A stretch of DNA of 64,000 nt from Clostridiales bacterium. GTDB taxonomy: Bacteria; Bacillota; Clostridia; Lachnospirales; Lachnospiraceae. Position numbers and translations under genes: made by a program. This document shows, one piece after another, positions 50,572-62,039 of the stretch (the first letter of the stretch is position 1; each line of letters opens with the position of its first letter). The stretch is taken from assembly GCA_012523775.1 (NCBI GenBank), contig JAAYTK010000019.1, positions 1-64,000 of the forward strand, read 5' to 3'. Below the pieces are notes generated by a model, which saw only the letters and a program-made list of their open reading frames with translations, made no database searches and was not told the origin of the DNA.

Positions 50572-53500
50572 TTGAAGGAAAAGATTGAACAATTTGCACG
50601 AGGAGAATTCGAGTATGAGCTTCCTTTCCTTCGCCTTTCAGTAGAGGAAATCGATATAAGCGTGGAGGCGGGCAAACAGTTCGAGGGAAGCTTTATAATA
50701 AGTAATAACGCAGGCAGGACTATGAAGGGTATTCTTTATTCTTCAGAACGACTGCTTACATTAAGCCTTACGGCTTTTAAGGACAAAGAATGCATCGTTA
50801 CATATTGCTTTGATGCCTCCCATCTTAAGCCTTCTGATATGGTAAGCGGAAGTATAACTATCCTAAGTGATTGTGGTGAAATTATATTACCATTTAGGGC
50901 AAATGTAAAGGCACCGGCCATAAGCACATCTATCGGTAAGATTAAAAATCTCTTCGAGTTCGCAAATCTGGCGAGAATGGATTGGACCGAAGCGAAAAAG
51001 GTATTCCGTTCCGAAGAGTTTGAACGGATTATTTTGAAGAATGAGGAAAAATACCATATCATTTATCGTAATCTGTTAAAAAGCATCTCTACCAGTCAAG
51101 CTTTAGAGGAATTCTTGATAGCCGTAAATAAGAAATCAAGAATTAATCTTGGTATTGATAAGACACATCTGGAATATGAAATCCAAGATGAAGATTTTAT
51201 GGATAAGCTTATTCTTACCAAGGATCATTGGGGATATGCTGAAATTCGTGTAAGCACCGACGCTCCGTTTATTTTACTTGAACAGAAGTTTTTATGGGCA
51301 GACCGTTTTATTGGAAGCAATCATCAGATATCATTTGTCATTAGCTCAAAGAATCTCTCCCCCGGCAATAACTATGGTAGGATATGGATAAAAACGGTCC
51401 ATCAGACTATAACTGTTGAAGTAACCTGTAAGAAGAAGAGGGAATTAAATACCGATACCCTTAACTACAGAAAAGACACAAGACTTAATTATGCCTATAC
51501 CAGAAGTTATTTGAATTTTCGTATTGGCAGAATAAGTCTCGATAAATACATCCAGGATATAAAGGCATTATTTACCGGAGCTAATAATCCTGAAAATGAG
51601 ACTATTATAAAATTAGTAAACATACATCTGGCCATTCTCTCGGAAAACAGAAAGATGGCAACCCAGCTATTGGAAGAATTGTCGAAGGAGGAGGCTTCGC
51701 TACGGAAGCGTTCGACCTTTGAATATTGTGCATATCTTTATTTGATGGCGCTTTTTAGGAAGGACGATGAAACCATCCGTTTCGTAACCGATACCATTAG
51801 CAGGTATTATATTAGCGGTAATTATGATTGGAGAATTCTTTGGTTTCTTCTTCTTACCGATAAGCGATACGAGAGAAACCGCAATTATAAACTGGCTGAT
51901 ATCAAGGAGCAGTTTGAAGCGGGATGTCGTACACCAATTCTATATTATGAGGCAATATGCGTATACAATGAGGAGCCTTATTTACTTAGGGATTTGAATG
52001 AATTTGAAATCCATGTAATGAATTATGGTATTAAGAACAATTGCCTAAACACAGATTTGGTGCTTCAATACACTTATCTAGCAGGCAGGCTTAAGAATTA
52101 TGATTCCATTGTATTCAGAGGCCTCGCAAGGCTTTACAGATTGTATGAAAAGGACGAAATACTGTCGGCTATTTGCAGCTTATTGATCAAGGGCTTCAAA
52201 AAGGACAATAAGTATTTTGAATGGTACAACTATGGTGTAAAGGCACAGCTTAGAATTACCGAGCTTTATGAGTATTTCATGTACTCGGTAGATGAGAATA
52301 TGATGGATCCTCTCCCTCAACCGCTGTTGTTATATTTTATTTATAACAGCAGACTGAATGACAGTAAGCGTGCTTATCTGTATGCAAATATTGTTACCAA
52401 CATGAGGGAAAATGAGCAGATATACCATTTATACTATAAGAGAATAGAGGTGTTTGTCCAGGCTCAGTTGGAGGCCAAGAAAATCAGTAAAAATCTTGCG
52501 ATCCTATACAGAGAATTTATGGACAAGCCCGGTTTGCATGGGTGGTTTGCAGAATATCTGCCTGATGTAATGTTTACACAGGAGATACGCTGTGATAATC
52601 CCAATATCGTCAGCGTAGTCGTGGTGCATAAGGAGCTGGAGGAAGAAGTAACGACTGCTCTTAATAACGGCAGAGCATATATACAGCTTTATACTGACAA
52701 TGCCAATATCTTTCTGAATGATACCTTTGGCAACAGATATGCGGTTTCTATAAAATATAATCTGACACCTTTGCTCGACCCGGAGGAGCTCGATGTATTG
52801 GCGATGAATTATGAAAGTCACACGATGCTGCTTCTGCATCTTTTTGATCATTTTCATAGCAACAGAGTGATTAATGAGGCTTCCATTTCATTAAGGAAGT
52901 TTATTCTGAATGTACCGGGCTTTAACGAGGGATACTATACTGAGTGTCTTTTAACCTTAATTGAATATTATTATGATAATTATGATGCAGAGCTTTTGGA
53001 GCTGTATCTGTTGAAATTGGATTTATCAAAAGTAAAGGAGCCATATAGAATCAAATATCTGGAATATATGGTATTACGGGGATATTATGACAAGGCTTTG
53101 GAAGCATTAAGTTATTTTGGAACGGAAGGGATATCTATTAGCAGGCTTTTGAAACTGTGCTCCGGCTGGATATCATATTCGAAGTTGGATAAGAAGGAAG
53201 AGCTTTTGGTATCTTTATGTTACTATATTTATTCTCAGGGAAAATACGACGAGACCATTCTAAACTATTTGGTGAAATACTATAACGGTTCCATAACGGA
53301 GATGACTGCACTATGGCAATCGGCAAGAGATTTCGACATTGATAGCCGTGACCTGGAAGAAAGACTGCTATCACAGATATTATTCACTGAGAGTAATCAT
53401 AATGAGAATTTTGATATATTTTTGAATTATTATGACAACGTGACTAACCATCAGCTTGTCAGAGCGTTTATAACCTATTACGCATACAGATATTTGGTAC

Positions 53501-54123
53501 ATAGTCAGCATATCGATGATAAGCTGTTTCCGATTATACGACGTGAGTTGAATTATGAAGAGAATAATCTCGGTCTGTTGGCTTGGCTTAAGCATAATGC
53601 TGAAGCTGCGAATTTTTCTGAAAATGACATTAGCTTCATTTCATATCATATTGACAGACTGGAGAGGCTAGGAATAATCCTACCGTTTTTCAAAGATTAC
53701 ATGAAGCATGTAAAGCTACCAAAACGCATAACGGACAGATGCTTTGTGGAATATAAGACGAACCCCAGGAAGCAGGTCTTTATACATTATCGTTTGGTTA
53801 AGGATAATGAAGATACGGAGTATATTACCGAACGCATGTCTAATATTCTGCTGGGAGTTCATGTTAAGGAATTTATGCTGTTTTATAACGAGGAGCTTCA
53901 GTACTATATAACAGAGGAATCCGAGGACGAGGTTAGTACGACAAAGATATTCACCATTAAGTGCGATTTAAAAGATACGATACCGGAGAATTCAAAATAC
54001 AACCGTATTAATAAAATGCTAAAAGCACTTGTAATGCAGGATGACTCTACTCTTATTGATATGATGACGGATTATGTGGTATCTGAATATATTGTTGACG
54101 AGTGCTACGAACCGCTAGCTTGA
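50572..54123 (+). CDS. 1183-aa conserved hypothetical (DUF5717-like): N-term Ig-like region followed by a long helical/TPR-like region
   Basis: TTG start with upstream GAGAGGTG; N-term beta-rich repeats; long helical repeats; DUF assignment from memory. Confidence 0.7.
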   Translation: MKEKIEQFARGEFEYELPFLRLSVEEIDISVEAGKQFEGSFIISNNAGRTMKGILYSSERLLTLSLTAFKDKECIVTYCFDASHLKPSDMVSGSITILSDCGEIILPFRANVKAPAISTSIGKIKNLFEFANLARMDWTEAKKVFRSEEFERIILKNEEKYHIIYRNLLKSISTSQALEEFLIAVNKKSRINLGIDKTHLEYEIQDEDFMDKLILTKDHWGYAEIRVSTDAPFILLEQKFLWADRFIGSNHQISFVISSKNLSPGNNYGRIWIKTVHQTITVEVTCKKKRELNTDTLNYRKDTRLNYAYTRSYLNFRIGRISLDKYIQDIKALFTGANNPENETIIKLVNIHLAILSENRKMATQLLEELSKEEASLRKRSTFEYCAYLYLMALFRKDDETIRFVTDTISRYYISGNYDWRILWFLLLTDKRYERNRNYKLADIKEQFEAGCRTPILYYEAICVYNEEPYLLRDLNEFEIHVMNYGIKNNCLNTDLVLQYTYLAGRLKNYDSIVFRGLARLYRLYEKDEILSAICSLLIKGFKKDNKYFEWYNYGVKAQLRITELYEYFMYSVDENMMDPLPQPLLLYFIYNSRLNDSKRAYLYANIVTNMRENEQIYHLYYKRIEVFVQAQLEAKKISKNLAILYREFMDKPGLHGWFAEYLPDVMFTQEIRCDNPNIVSVVVVHKELEEEVTTALNNGRAYIQLYTDNANIFLNDTFGNRYAVSIKYNLTPLLDPEELDVLAMNYESHTMLLLHLFDHFHSNRVINEASISLRKFILNVPGFNEGYYTECLLTLIEYYYDNYDAELLELYLLKLDLSKVKEPYRIKYLEYMVLRGYYDKALEALSYFGTEGISISRLLKLCSGWISYSKLDKKEELLVSLCYYIYSQGKYDETILNYLVKYYNGSITEMTALWQSARDFDIDSRDLEERLLSQILFTESNHNENFDIFLNYYDNVTNHQLVRAFITYYAYRYLVHSQHIDDKLFPIIRRELNYEENNLGLLAWLKHNAEAANFSENDISFISYHIDRLERLGIILPFFKDYMKHVKLPKRITDRCFVEYKTNPRKQVFIHYRLVKDNEDTEYITERMSNILLGVHVKEFMLFYNEELQYYITEESEDEVSTTKIFTIKCDLKDTIPENSKYNRINKMLKALVMQDDSTLIDMMTDYVVSEYIVDECYEPLA

Positions 54124-54151
54124 TACTACTTCAATGATAGGGAGAAATGTA

Positions 54152-55414
54152 ATGGACAATCCTAGAAAACTAATTGTTGGATATGATCTGTGTGAGGATT
54201 ATTCACAGATAAGCTGCTACAGTTATAAGACCTTTGAGCCAATACAGATATGCCCGGCTGAGGATGAGGAGAATCCTATGATTCCGACTGTTCTTTGTCA
54301 GAGGAGTGATACGGGAATCTGGTTATATGGTAATGAGGCTATCAGCTGTGCAAAGGAAGGTTCAGGGATTATTGCCGATAAATTATTACATAAGCTTAAG
54401 CACAAAGAAGAGATGACGATTCTCGGTCAACAATACAGTGCGGTATCTCTGTTGGAGAAATTCTTAAGAAAGACTCTGACGTTGATTAAAAATCATTTTC
54501 CTACGGAAACCATTACTAAGATAGTGGTTACTCTTCATGAAATGGACCCTATAGTAATTTATGGGGTTTATGAAGCTTTGTATATGCTGGGGATTGAAAA
54601 GGACCGAGCCGACATAATAAGCCATGGCAGCAGCTTCATGTATTATGCCTTAAGTCAGGAAAGAGAGCTGTGGCTTAATGATGTGGGATTATTTGATTTT
54701 AACGACGATGGATTGAGTTATTACCAAATCAGCATAAACAGAAGAGTAAGTCCCATGATTGCAGGAATGGAGAAAAAGGATTATTCGGACACCCTGAATA
54801 AATCGATTTTAAAGAAGAAGAACGTAGATGCCGCATATACCTTTGAAACCATAGCCAATACCGTCTTATACAAGCAAATCGTATCAACCTTATATTTTAC
54901 GGGACGGGGTTTTGAAGGAGACTGGGCCGAAGAATCCATGAAGAGTTTATGTGTGGGGCGAAGGGTTTTCTTGGGACAGAACCTTTTTTCAAAGGGTGCC
55001 TGTTATGCTGCTAAGGAGCAGGCAGGGGATGAAAAGCTCGGTAATATTATTCTTTTAAATAATGAGATGATAGTAAGCTCAATATGGATAAGGGCTTATG
55101 TGGATGGGATTATTCAGGATGTGCTGTTATCCAATGCGGCGGTACCATGGTATGAGGTAAATAAGGAAGTAGAGGTAATCCCCTTTGAGGCCAACGATAT
55201 GGAGATAATTATCCGAAATATAATGACTAAGGAAATCATCAGAGAGAGAATACCTTTACATAACCTTCCTGATAGACCTGAGCGTATGACCAGGCTGAAC
55301 GTAAACGTCATGTGCCAGGACAAAACCAAATTAAAGCTAACCATTACAGATTTAGGCTTTGGAGATATTTATCCTGCTACGGGAAAGGTAGCCGAATATT
55401 TATTAGACATATAA
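54152..55414 (+). CDS. divergent Hsp70/actin-fold ATPase-like protein (DUF5716-like)
   Basis: N-term LIVGYDLCEDYSQISCYS phosphate-1-like; ITKIVVTLHEM; LYFTGRGFEGDW; GQNLFSKGACYAAKEQ resembles Hsp70 GAAxxA motif; C-term SBD-like beta region. Confidence 0.65.
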   Translation: MDNPRKLIVGYDLCEDYSQISCYSYKTFEPIQICPAEDEENPMIPTVLCQRSDTGIWLYGNEAISCAKEGSGIIADKLLHKLKHKEEMTILGQQYSAVSLLEKFLRKTLTLIKNHFPTETITKIVVTLHEMDPIVIYGVYEALYMLGIEKDRADIISHGSSFMYYALSQERELWLNDVGLFDFNDDGLSYYQISINRRVSPMIAGMEKKDYSDTLNKSILKKKNVDAAYTFETIANTVLYKQIVSTLYFTGRGFEGDWAEESMKSLCVGRRVFLGQNLFSKGACYAAKEQAGDEKLGNIILLNNEMIVSSIWIRAYVDGIIQDVLLSNAAVPWYEVNKEVEVIPFEANDMEIIIRNIMTKEIIRERIPLHNLPDRPERMTRLNVNVMCQDKTKLKLTITDLGFGDIYPATGKVAEYLLDI

Positions 55415-55445
55415 AAGCTTAACGTAAGATAAGTGAGGATAAATC

Positions 55446-56276
55446 ATGGGTAAACTAATTCTTTGCAGAGGAAAAAGAACCGAAAGACCATATGTTTTAC
55501 AGGGTACAGGTTATAGGATATATTCCATAGAGGAGCTATGCCATTACATATATAACAATATATATTCGATAGATGAAACACTCTTCACGGATTCGCTTAT
55601 AGACTGGATAGGAACCGAACTTTGCCTTCCGGAAAGGGCAGAGAAGCTTGAGATATCCCTAAGGCAGGGTGCAGACTATAAGACCCTGCTGGCAGTGGTC
55701 TTATGCAGCTCTGACTATTATTCGGAACAGGAAATTAAGAAGCTTCTGTCAGTTGTCGATGAGATAAGAGTCATGCCTGCTGTCAGACGATGGTTTATTA
55801 AGGCGAACTCATATTTAAAGAATAAACATTATGCTGAGGCAGCCGCCCAGTATGACAGACTGCTTGTATCCGATGAGGCGGTAGACTTAAGCCCAAAGGA
55901 TTATGGGGATGTGCTTCACAATTTGGCCATAGCCACGCTGCATATATATGGACCTGAAAGAGCTCTGGAGTTATTTCTTAATGCATATGAGAGAAATCAC
56001 AGAGAAGAGAGCCTGCTGCAGTATCTGTATACACTCTGGATAGTGGAGGGTAGGGAGTCGTTTAATGAGAAGGCTGCCAGATACAATATAAATGATGATA
56101 TCAGAGAGGATATAATATTAAGAATGGAGCAATTGTCCAATGATGCCAAGTTATCAAAGGACATGGATGAGATAAATAAGCTTAGTAATTTGATGATTAC
56201 CAATAAGGCTTCGGAAGCCAGAGACAGATGCAGACAAATTATCGATGGATGGATTGACGAAATAAGGAGAATATAA
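55446..56276 (+). CDS. TPR-like conserved hypothetical protein
   Basis: RWFIKANSYLKNKHYAEAAAQYDRLL...ALELFLNAYERNHREESLLQYLY TPR-type helices. Confidence 0.65.
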   Translation: MGKLILCRGKRTERPYVLQGTGYRIYSIEELCHYIYNNIYSIDETLFTDSLIDWIGTELCLPERAEKLEISLRQGADYKTLLAVVLCSSDYYSEQEIKKLLSVVDEIRVMPAVRRWFIKANSYLKNKHYAEAAAQYDRLLVSDEAVDLSPKDYGDVLHNLAIATLHIYGPERALELFLNAYERNHREESLLQYLYTLWIVEGRESFNEKAARYNINDDIREDIILRMEQLSNDAKLSKDMDEINKLSNLMITNKASEARDRCRQIIDGWIDEIRRI

Positions 56277-56277
56277 A

Positions 56278-57456
56278 ATGGGATGGCTCAGAAATCTATT
56301 TATTAAGTCCGATAGTACAGATTCCAGAAAGAAAAATCTAAACAAAGAGGATCAGAGATATACAATCCGATTGAACAGCAATTCCGACCGATTGGGATTT
56401 ATTAAGGAAAATTGTGAGATTATTGCTGAAAGCTATCGCCAAATTGAGGAATCGAAGATTGAATATCAGGCTGTGACATCATATCTAACCGATATTCAAA
56501 AAATAGATATGATTCCAAAGTCGCAAAGAGTGATTTTAGAGGATGCTGCAAGGAATATCATTAATCTTAACAAAGAAAGAAATCATATACGAAACAGAAA
56601 GTACGATATTACGGATATTCAGTATCGATTATTTGAACGGTATGAAATGCAGATTCCGAAGGAGCTGACTGTAATCAAGGATGCCGAAAACTATCAGGAG
56701 GATATCGAGAATGATATAAAGCGTCTGGAGGATGAGAAGCTTAGTTTTTTGGATGAAGAGGATGAAATAATTAATAAGCAGTCCTTCCTCAAAGGAATTG
56801 CAATTACCACAAGTATTGTCATAACAGTTCTCTTCATTATCTTTGCCGTACTGACAACCACAACCGGCTCCAATATGACTCTTCCGTTCTTGCTGACGAT
56901 ATTAATGGGAATGGGCTCAGCTCTTTATATTTTTATGGAGGCCAGGAAGAACTCCCATGATATACAGATGGTTAGAATAAAGCTGAATAAGGTTATTATG
57001 CTTACAAATAAGGTTGCGATTAAATCTGTAAATAACCGCAACTATTTAGACTATACATACAGTAAATATATGGTGGATGACTATGAACAGCTTAAGAACA
57101 GATGGGAGCAGTATGTCAAATTGAAGGACGAGAACAGAAGATTTCAAAGCAATTCAAAGCTGTTAGAATTCTATAACGACATACTCATTAAGGAGCTAAA
57201 AAAATATAACGTCGCCGATTCTGAGATATGGATTTATCAACCGACGGCCATCCTGGACGACAGAGAAATGGTTGAGGTTAGACATCGTTTAAACGTTCGC
57301 AGGCAGAAGCTGAGAGAACGCATCAAGGTGAATCAGGACCAAAAGGAAGAGGCTACCAAGGCAATAATATCTTTGGTAAAAGCATATCCGGAGAGCGAGC
57401 CGGAGGCTATACGGATACTGAAAAATTATAGAATACAACAGGAGGTCATCTTATAG
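56278..57456 (+). CDS. coiled-coil protein with central two-TM hairpin
   Basis: Heptad-rich flanks around GIAITTSIVITVLFIIFAVLTTTTGSNMTLPFLLTILMGMGSALYIFM; 1-nt gap from previous gene. Confidence 0.65.
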   Translation: MGWLRNLFIKSDSTDSRKKNLNKEDQRYTIRLNSNSDRLGFIKENCEIIAESYRQIEESKIEYQAVTSYLTDIQKIDMIPKSQRVILEDAARNIINLNKERNHIRNRKYDITDIQYRLFERYEMQIPKELTVIKDAENYQEDIENDIKRLEDEKLSFLDEEDEIINKQSFLKGIAITTSIVITVLFIIFAVLTTTTGSNMTLPFLLTILMGMGSALYIFMEARKNSHDIQMVRIKLNKVIMLTNKVAIKSVNNRNYLDYTYSKYMVDDYEQLKNRWEQYVKLKDENRRFQSNSKLLEFYNDILIKELKKYNVADSEIWIYQPTAILDDREMVEVRHRLNVRRQKLRERIKVNQDQKEEATKAIISLVKAYPESEPEAIRILKNYRIQQEVIL

Positions 57457-57483
57457 AAAAAAATGGGTAAAAATAAAAATACC

Positions 57484-57512
57484 TTGACATAAATCGTAAT
57501 ATTGAATAATAT
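57484..57512 (+). promoter_or_regulatory. sigma-A promoter of T-box-valS
   Basis: TTGACA, 17 nt, TAATAT. Confidence 0.7.
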
Positions 57513-57540
57513 AGTAGTAATATTTTAAATGATAAATGCG

Positions 57541-57785
57541 TTGACAAAGAGGAGTAGGTAAGCAACACTTAACAGAGAGGATCATCCACCGGCTGAAAGA
57601 TGGTCAATAAGAGGTCTTACCGAAGGTCGCTTTGTAGCAGTATTTCTGAAGCCTTAAAATTGGGGTGTGTAGGAAATACCGGGAGTTCCCGTTATAGACG
57701 AATAAGGTGGCATGGCATCGCTATGTTATGCTACGAATAAAGGTGGTACCACGGTTCTTCGTCCTTTGTGTCGAAGAACTTTTTT
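57541..57785 (+). promoter_or_regulatory. T-box leader, valine specifier GTC (57626-57628)
   Basis: AGAGGAGTAGGTAAGC stem I; CTTACCGAAGGTCGCTTTGT specifier loop; AAAGGTGGTACCACGG T-box; terminator GTTCTTCG...CGAAGAACTTTTTT. Confidence 0.95.
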
Positions 57786-57831
57786 GTTTAGAAATTTATA
57801 TTTCATAATTAAGGTGATAGGAGAGATAGTA

Positions 57832-60492
57832 ATGGAGAAAGAACTTGCAAAGACTTATAATCCCAAGGATATCGAGGAGAAGCTATATCAAAAATGGCTG
57901 GATAAGAAATACTTTCATGCCGAGGTTGATAGGAGTAAAGAGCCCTTTACAATAGTTATTCCACCGCCCAATATTACAGGTCAGCTTCACATGGGTCATG
58001 CATTGGATAATACCATACAGGATATCCTGATACGCTTTAAGAGAATGCAGGGCTACAATACTCTGTGGCAGCCCGGAACTGACCATGCCAGTATTGCGAC
58101 AGAGGTTAAAATTATCGAAAAGCTGAGAGAAGAGGGAAAAGAGAAAGAGGACCTTGGCCGAGAGGGCTTCCTGGAGCGGGCTTGGAAATGGAAGGAAGAA
58201 TACGGCGGGAGAATTATTAATCAGCTGATGAAGCTTGGTTCATCCTGTGATTGGGACAGAGAGAGATTTACAATGGATGAGGGCTGTAATAAAGCCGTAA
58301 ACAAGGTCTTTGTTAAGCTCTATAATGAAGGATATATATATAAAGGGTCCAGAATCATTAACTGGTGCCCGATTTGTCATACCTCAATCTCAGATGCAGA
58401 GGTAGAGTATGAAGAGCGTGAAGGACATTTCTGGCATATTAAATATCCCATAGTGGGGGAAGACGGCTTTGTAGAAATCGCTACCACAAGACCCGAAACG
58501 ATGCTTGGGGACACTGCGGTAGCCGTACATCCTGATGATGAAAGATATAAGCATTTGATCGGTAAGCATGTTATTTTACCGATAATGAATAAGGAGATTC
58601 CCGTAGTAGCAGATACTTATGTGGATATGGAATTCGGAACCGGTGTCGTTAAGATTACCCCTGCCCATGACCCTAATGATTTTGAGGTGGGTAAGCGGCA
58701 TGAGCTTCCGGAAGTCAACGTCATGAATGATGATGCAACCATTAATGAAAACGGCGGTAAATACGCAGGGATGGACCGATATGAGGCAAGAAAGGCTATA
58801 GTTAAGGAGCTTGAAGAGCTGGGACTTTTGGTTAAGGTAGAGAGTCATTCTCATAATGTAGGTACCCATGACCGCTGCAATACTACAGTAGAGCCTATGA
58901 TTAAGCCACAGTGGTTTGTTAAAATGGATGAGCTTATTAAGCCTGCCGTAAAGGCCGTAAAAACCGGTGAAATCGAGATTATTCCTGAGCGGTTCGAGAA
59001 GATGTACTTTAACTGGACCGATAATATTAGAGATTGGTGCATATCCAGACAGCTTTGGTGGGGCCATAGAATTCCGGCATATTACTGTGACAGCTGCGGT
59101 CAAACCATTGTATCCGAGGAAGAACCATCCAGATGTCATATATGTGGCAGTACAAATCTAAGGCAGGACGAAGATACCCTGGACACATGGTTCTCTTCCG
59201 CATTATGGCCATTCTCAACACTTGGTTGGCCTGAAAAAACTGAGGAACTCGATTACTTCTACCCAACCAGTGTGCTGGTTACCGCATACGATATAATATT
59301 CTTCTGGGTTATCCGTATGGTTTTCTCAGGATATGCCCATATGGGCGAGAAGCCGTTTGGCAAAGTATTATTCCATGGGCTTATCAGAGATTCAGAAGGC
59401 CGTAAGATGAGTAAATCTCTTGGTAACGGTGTCGATCCTCTTGATGTGATTGACAGATACGGTGCCGATGCCCTGCGTTTTGCACTGATAACCGGAAATG
59501 CTCCCGGAAATGATATGCGCTTTTACTGGGAAAAGGTTGAGGCCGGCAGAAATTTTGCAAATAAGGTGTGGAACGCTTCCCGCTTTATTATGATGAATCT
59601 GGAGAAGGCCAATTTATCCGAGAATATAGATGAAAGCCTCTTGACACAAGCGGATCGTTGGATATTGTCTAAGTCAAATACCTTGGTAAGGGAGGCTACA
59701 GATAACCTCGAGACCTTCGAATTGGGTATTGCCGCACAGAAGATTTATGATTTTATCTGGGAGGAGTTCTGTGACTGGTATATTGAGATGGTTAAGCCCA
59801 GATTATATAATGATGAGGATAATACCAAGACAGCAGCATTATGGACCCTACAGAAGGTACTTACGAATTCCCTAAAGCTTCTTCATCCGTATATGCCGTT
59901 TGTGACCGAGGAAATTTTCTGCACACTTCAGGAAATGACGGGACTTAAGGAGAAGGATTCAATCATGATATCCATGTGGCCTGAATATAATCCGAAATGG
60001 GAATTTAAAAAGGATTCAGAGAGCATAGAGCTGATTAAGGAAGCGGTTAAGGGCATCCGTAATGTCAGATCTGAGATGAATGTTCCTCCCAGTAGGAAAG
60101 CTTCGGTTATAGTGGTATCAAATAATGAGAGAGTAAGAGAGATATTTACTGAGAGCAAATCATTTTTTGCGACCTTGGGCTTTGCCAGCGAGGTAATAGT
60201 ACAGGAGGATAAGTCAGGAATAAGTGAGGATGCCGTATCTACGGTAATACCCGGTGCACAGATATATATTCCTTTTGCTGACCTTATAGATATTGACAAG
60301 GAAGTTGAACGCCTTAGCAAAGAGAAAGAGAAGCTGGAAGGAGAGCTTAAGCGCGTTAACGGAATGTTGTCGAATCCGAATTTCATCTCAAAGGCTCCTG
60401 CAAGTAAGATAGAAGAGGAAAAGGCTAAGCTTGAAAAGTATACCGACATGATGAATCAGGTTATGCAGAGGTTAGAGAGCTTAAAGAAGTAA
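57832..60492 (+). CDS. valS: valine--tRNA ligase
   Basis: [28 protein letters not shown]-term coiled coil; true start 57832. Confidence 0.97.
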   Translation: MEKELAKTYNPKDIEEKLYQKWLDKKYFHAEVDRSKEPFTIVIPPPNITGQLHMGHALDNTIQDILIRFKRMQGYNTLWQPGTDHASIATEVKIIEKLREEGKEKEDLGREGFLERAWKWKEEYGGRIINQLMKLGSSCDWDRERFTMDEGCNKAVNKVFVKLYNEGYIYKGSRIINWCPICHTSISDAEVEYEEREGHFWHIKYPIVGEDGFVEIATTRPETMLGDTAVAVHPDDERYKHLIGKHVILPIMNKEIPVVADTYVDMEFGTGVVKITPAHDPNDFEVGKRHELPEVNVMNDDATINENGGKYAGMDRYEARKAIVKELEELGLLVKVESHSHNVGTHDRCNTTVEPMIKPQWFVKMDELIKPAVKAVKTGEIEIIPERFEKMYFNWTDNIRDWCISRQLWWGHRIPAYYCDSCGQTIVSEEEPSRCHICGSTNLRQDEDTLDTWFSSALWPFSTLGWPEKTEELDYFYPTSVLVTAYDIIFFWVIRMVFSGYAHMGEKPFGKVLFHGLIRDSEGRKMSKSLGNGVDPLDVIDRYGADALRFALITGNAPGNDMRFYWEKVEAGRNFANKVWNASRFIMMNLEKANLSENIDESLLTQADRWILSKSNTLVREATDNLETFELGIAAQKIYDFIWEEFCDWYIEMVKPRLYNDEDNTKTAALWTLQKVLTNSLKLLHPYMPFVTEEIFCTLQEMTGLKEKDSIMISMWPEYNPKWEFKKDSESIELIKEAVKGIRNVRSEMNVPPSRKASVIVVSNNERVREIFTESKSFFATLGFASEVIVQEDKSGISEDAVSTVIPGAQIYIPFADLIDIDKEVERLSKEKEKLEGELKRVNGMLSNPNFISKAPASKIEEEKAKLEKYTDMMNQVMQRLESLKK

Positions 60493-60578
60493 AGAGCCTT
60501 GCAATTCACTCTCTTATCAATTAATATATGAATGAGATAATAATACCGATACATTATATTGAAAAGAGGATTTGAATT

Positions 60579-61055
60579 ATGATAAAGGACGATTATATTA
60601 ATTTTACAATTGAGAAGCAAAAGCATATAGCTCTTATCGCCCATGACAGTAAAAAGGATGAGATAATTGAGTGGGTGGAGGAGCACAAGGATATATTGAA
60701 GAATCATTTTCTTAGCGGTACAGGAACCACAGCCAAATTAATATCCGAAAAGACGGAGCTGCCTGTAAGAGCATATAACAGTGGTCCGTTAGGAGGAGAT
60801 CAGCAAATCGGCGCTAAGATAGTGGAGGGAAATATAGATTTTGTCATATTCTTCTGGGATCCGTTAGAGTCCCAGCCCCATGATCCTGATGTAAAAGCTT
60901 TGCTTCGAATAGCGGCAGTCTATGACATACCTATTGCCAATAACCGAGCAACCGCTGATTTTCTGATTACATCCAGGTATATGAGCGAGGAGTATGAACG
61001 TAAGGTTATAAACTTCAATAAAGTTATCAACAGCAGACTAAAAGAGATGATTTAG
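60579..61055 (+). CDS. mgsA: methylglyoxal synthase
   Basis: IALIAHDSKK; SGTTGTTAKLI-type motif (GTGTTAKLI); GPLGGDQQIGAKI; FFWDPL. Confidence 0.95.
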   Translation: MIKDDYINFTIEKQKHIALIAHDSKKDEIIEWVEEHKDILKNHFLSGTGTTAKLISEKTELPVRAYNSGPLGGDQQIGAKIVEGNIDFVIFFWDPLESQPHDPDVKALLRIAAVYDIPIANNRATADFLITSRYMSEEYERKVINFNKVINSRLKEMI

Positions 61056-61082
61056 GACAAATAATATAAATATAATGATTAC

Positions 61083-61109
61083 GGGGATGTTTTTTAAAAC
61101 ATCCCCTTT
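61083..61109 (+). terminator. terminator after mgsA
   Basis: GGGGATGTTTTTTAAAACATCCCCTTT. Confidence 0.8.
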
Positions 61110-61166
61110 AACATGGCAATTATTAGGTGGCATACGCTTCTTGTATTTTGTTTTTAATTTAGCCAA

Positions 61167-62039
61167 TTATTTAAGGCTATCGATGAAATATCTGGCTGCA
61201 TCAGATATGGGAATATCAAGATTATAAGCTGCGACAAGCTTACGGGAGGGGATTTCCTGTTCTGTCTTAATAATAGTCAGTTCATCCATGTCCTTAATAC
61301 AAAAATCAGGTACGAAGGCTATTCCAAGTCCGATTCGGGCCATATCGATTAACAGATCATTACTGGCTATCTCAATGGCAGGAACCAAATCCAGCGAATT
61401 CTCCAGGAACAGATTATGCAGGAACATACTGGTGGTCGCCCTCTTCTCAAGCATAAGAATCGGATATTTTATAAGCTCTCTGAATGAGACCGTCTGATCG
61501 CTAATAGGGAAGGCATCCTTTTTTGCAATGAATACATCATGAAAGGTCTTTACCGGAATTATTTCCATCAAATCATTCAGGGCTGAGTTCGGTGAGTTTG
61601 TAATGATTATATCAACTTCGTTCCGCTCCAGCATCTTTGCACATTGGACAGAAGTTCCGTTAGACACCTTAATATGAATATTTGGATACTCTCTGTGGAA
61701 ATTATTAAGGTAAGGTACAAGATAATATCTGCAGATTGTATCGGTGGATCCAATTCTCAATTGAATTCCGCTTTTCGGATCGGCGCAAAGCTGATTTTCC
61801 CCACGGGTAATGAGATTAATTGCAGGTTCAATATGCTTTAATAACAATTCACCTTCTTTTGTTAAGGCTACCCGCTTTGTGCTTCGTATAAACAGCGGTT
61901 GGTTTAGACGCTTCTCCAGGGTTTTAATAGATTGGCTGACTGCTGATTGTGATATGAACAGGTTCTCAGCCGCATCAGAGAAGCTTAAGCTTTTTGCCAC
62001 ATGGTAGAACACCTTATATAGCTCATAATTAATATCCAC
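61167..62039 (-). CDS. LysR family transcriptional regulator
   Basis: YELYKVFYHVAKSLSFSDAAENLFISQSAVSQSIKTLEKRL. Confidence 0.93.
   Translation of the reverse strand: MDINYELYKVFYHVAKSLSFSDAAENLFISQSAVSQSIKTLEKRLNQPLFIRSTKRVALTKEGELLLKHIEPAINLITRGENQLCADPKSGIQLRIGSTDTICRYYLVPYLNNFHREYPNIHIKVSNGTSVQCAKMLERNEVDIIITNSPNSALNDLMEIIPVKTFHDVFIAKKDAFPISDQTVSFRELIKYPILMLEKRATTSMFLHNLFLENSLDLVPAIEIASNDLLIDMARIGLGIAFVPDFCIKDMDELTIIKTEQEIPSRKLVAAYNLDIPISDAARYFIDSLK

Noticed and set aside
57712-57831. N-terminal extension of valS from 57712
   Set aside because: Covers the T-box and terminator; the SD-preceded ATG at 57832 gives the canonical ValRS N-terminus.
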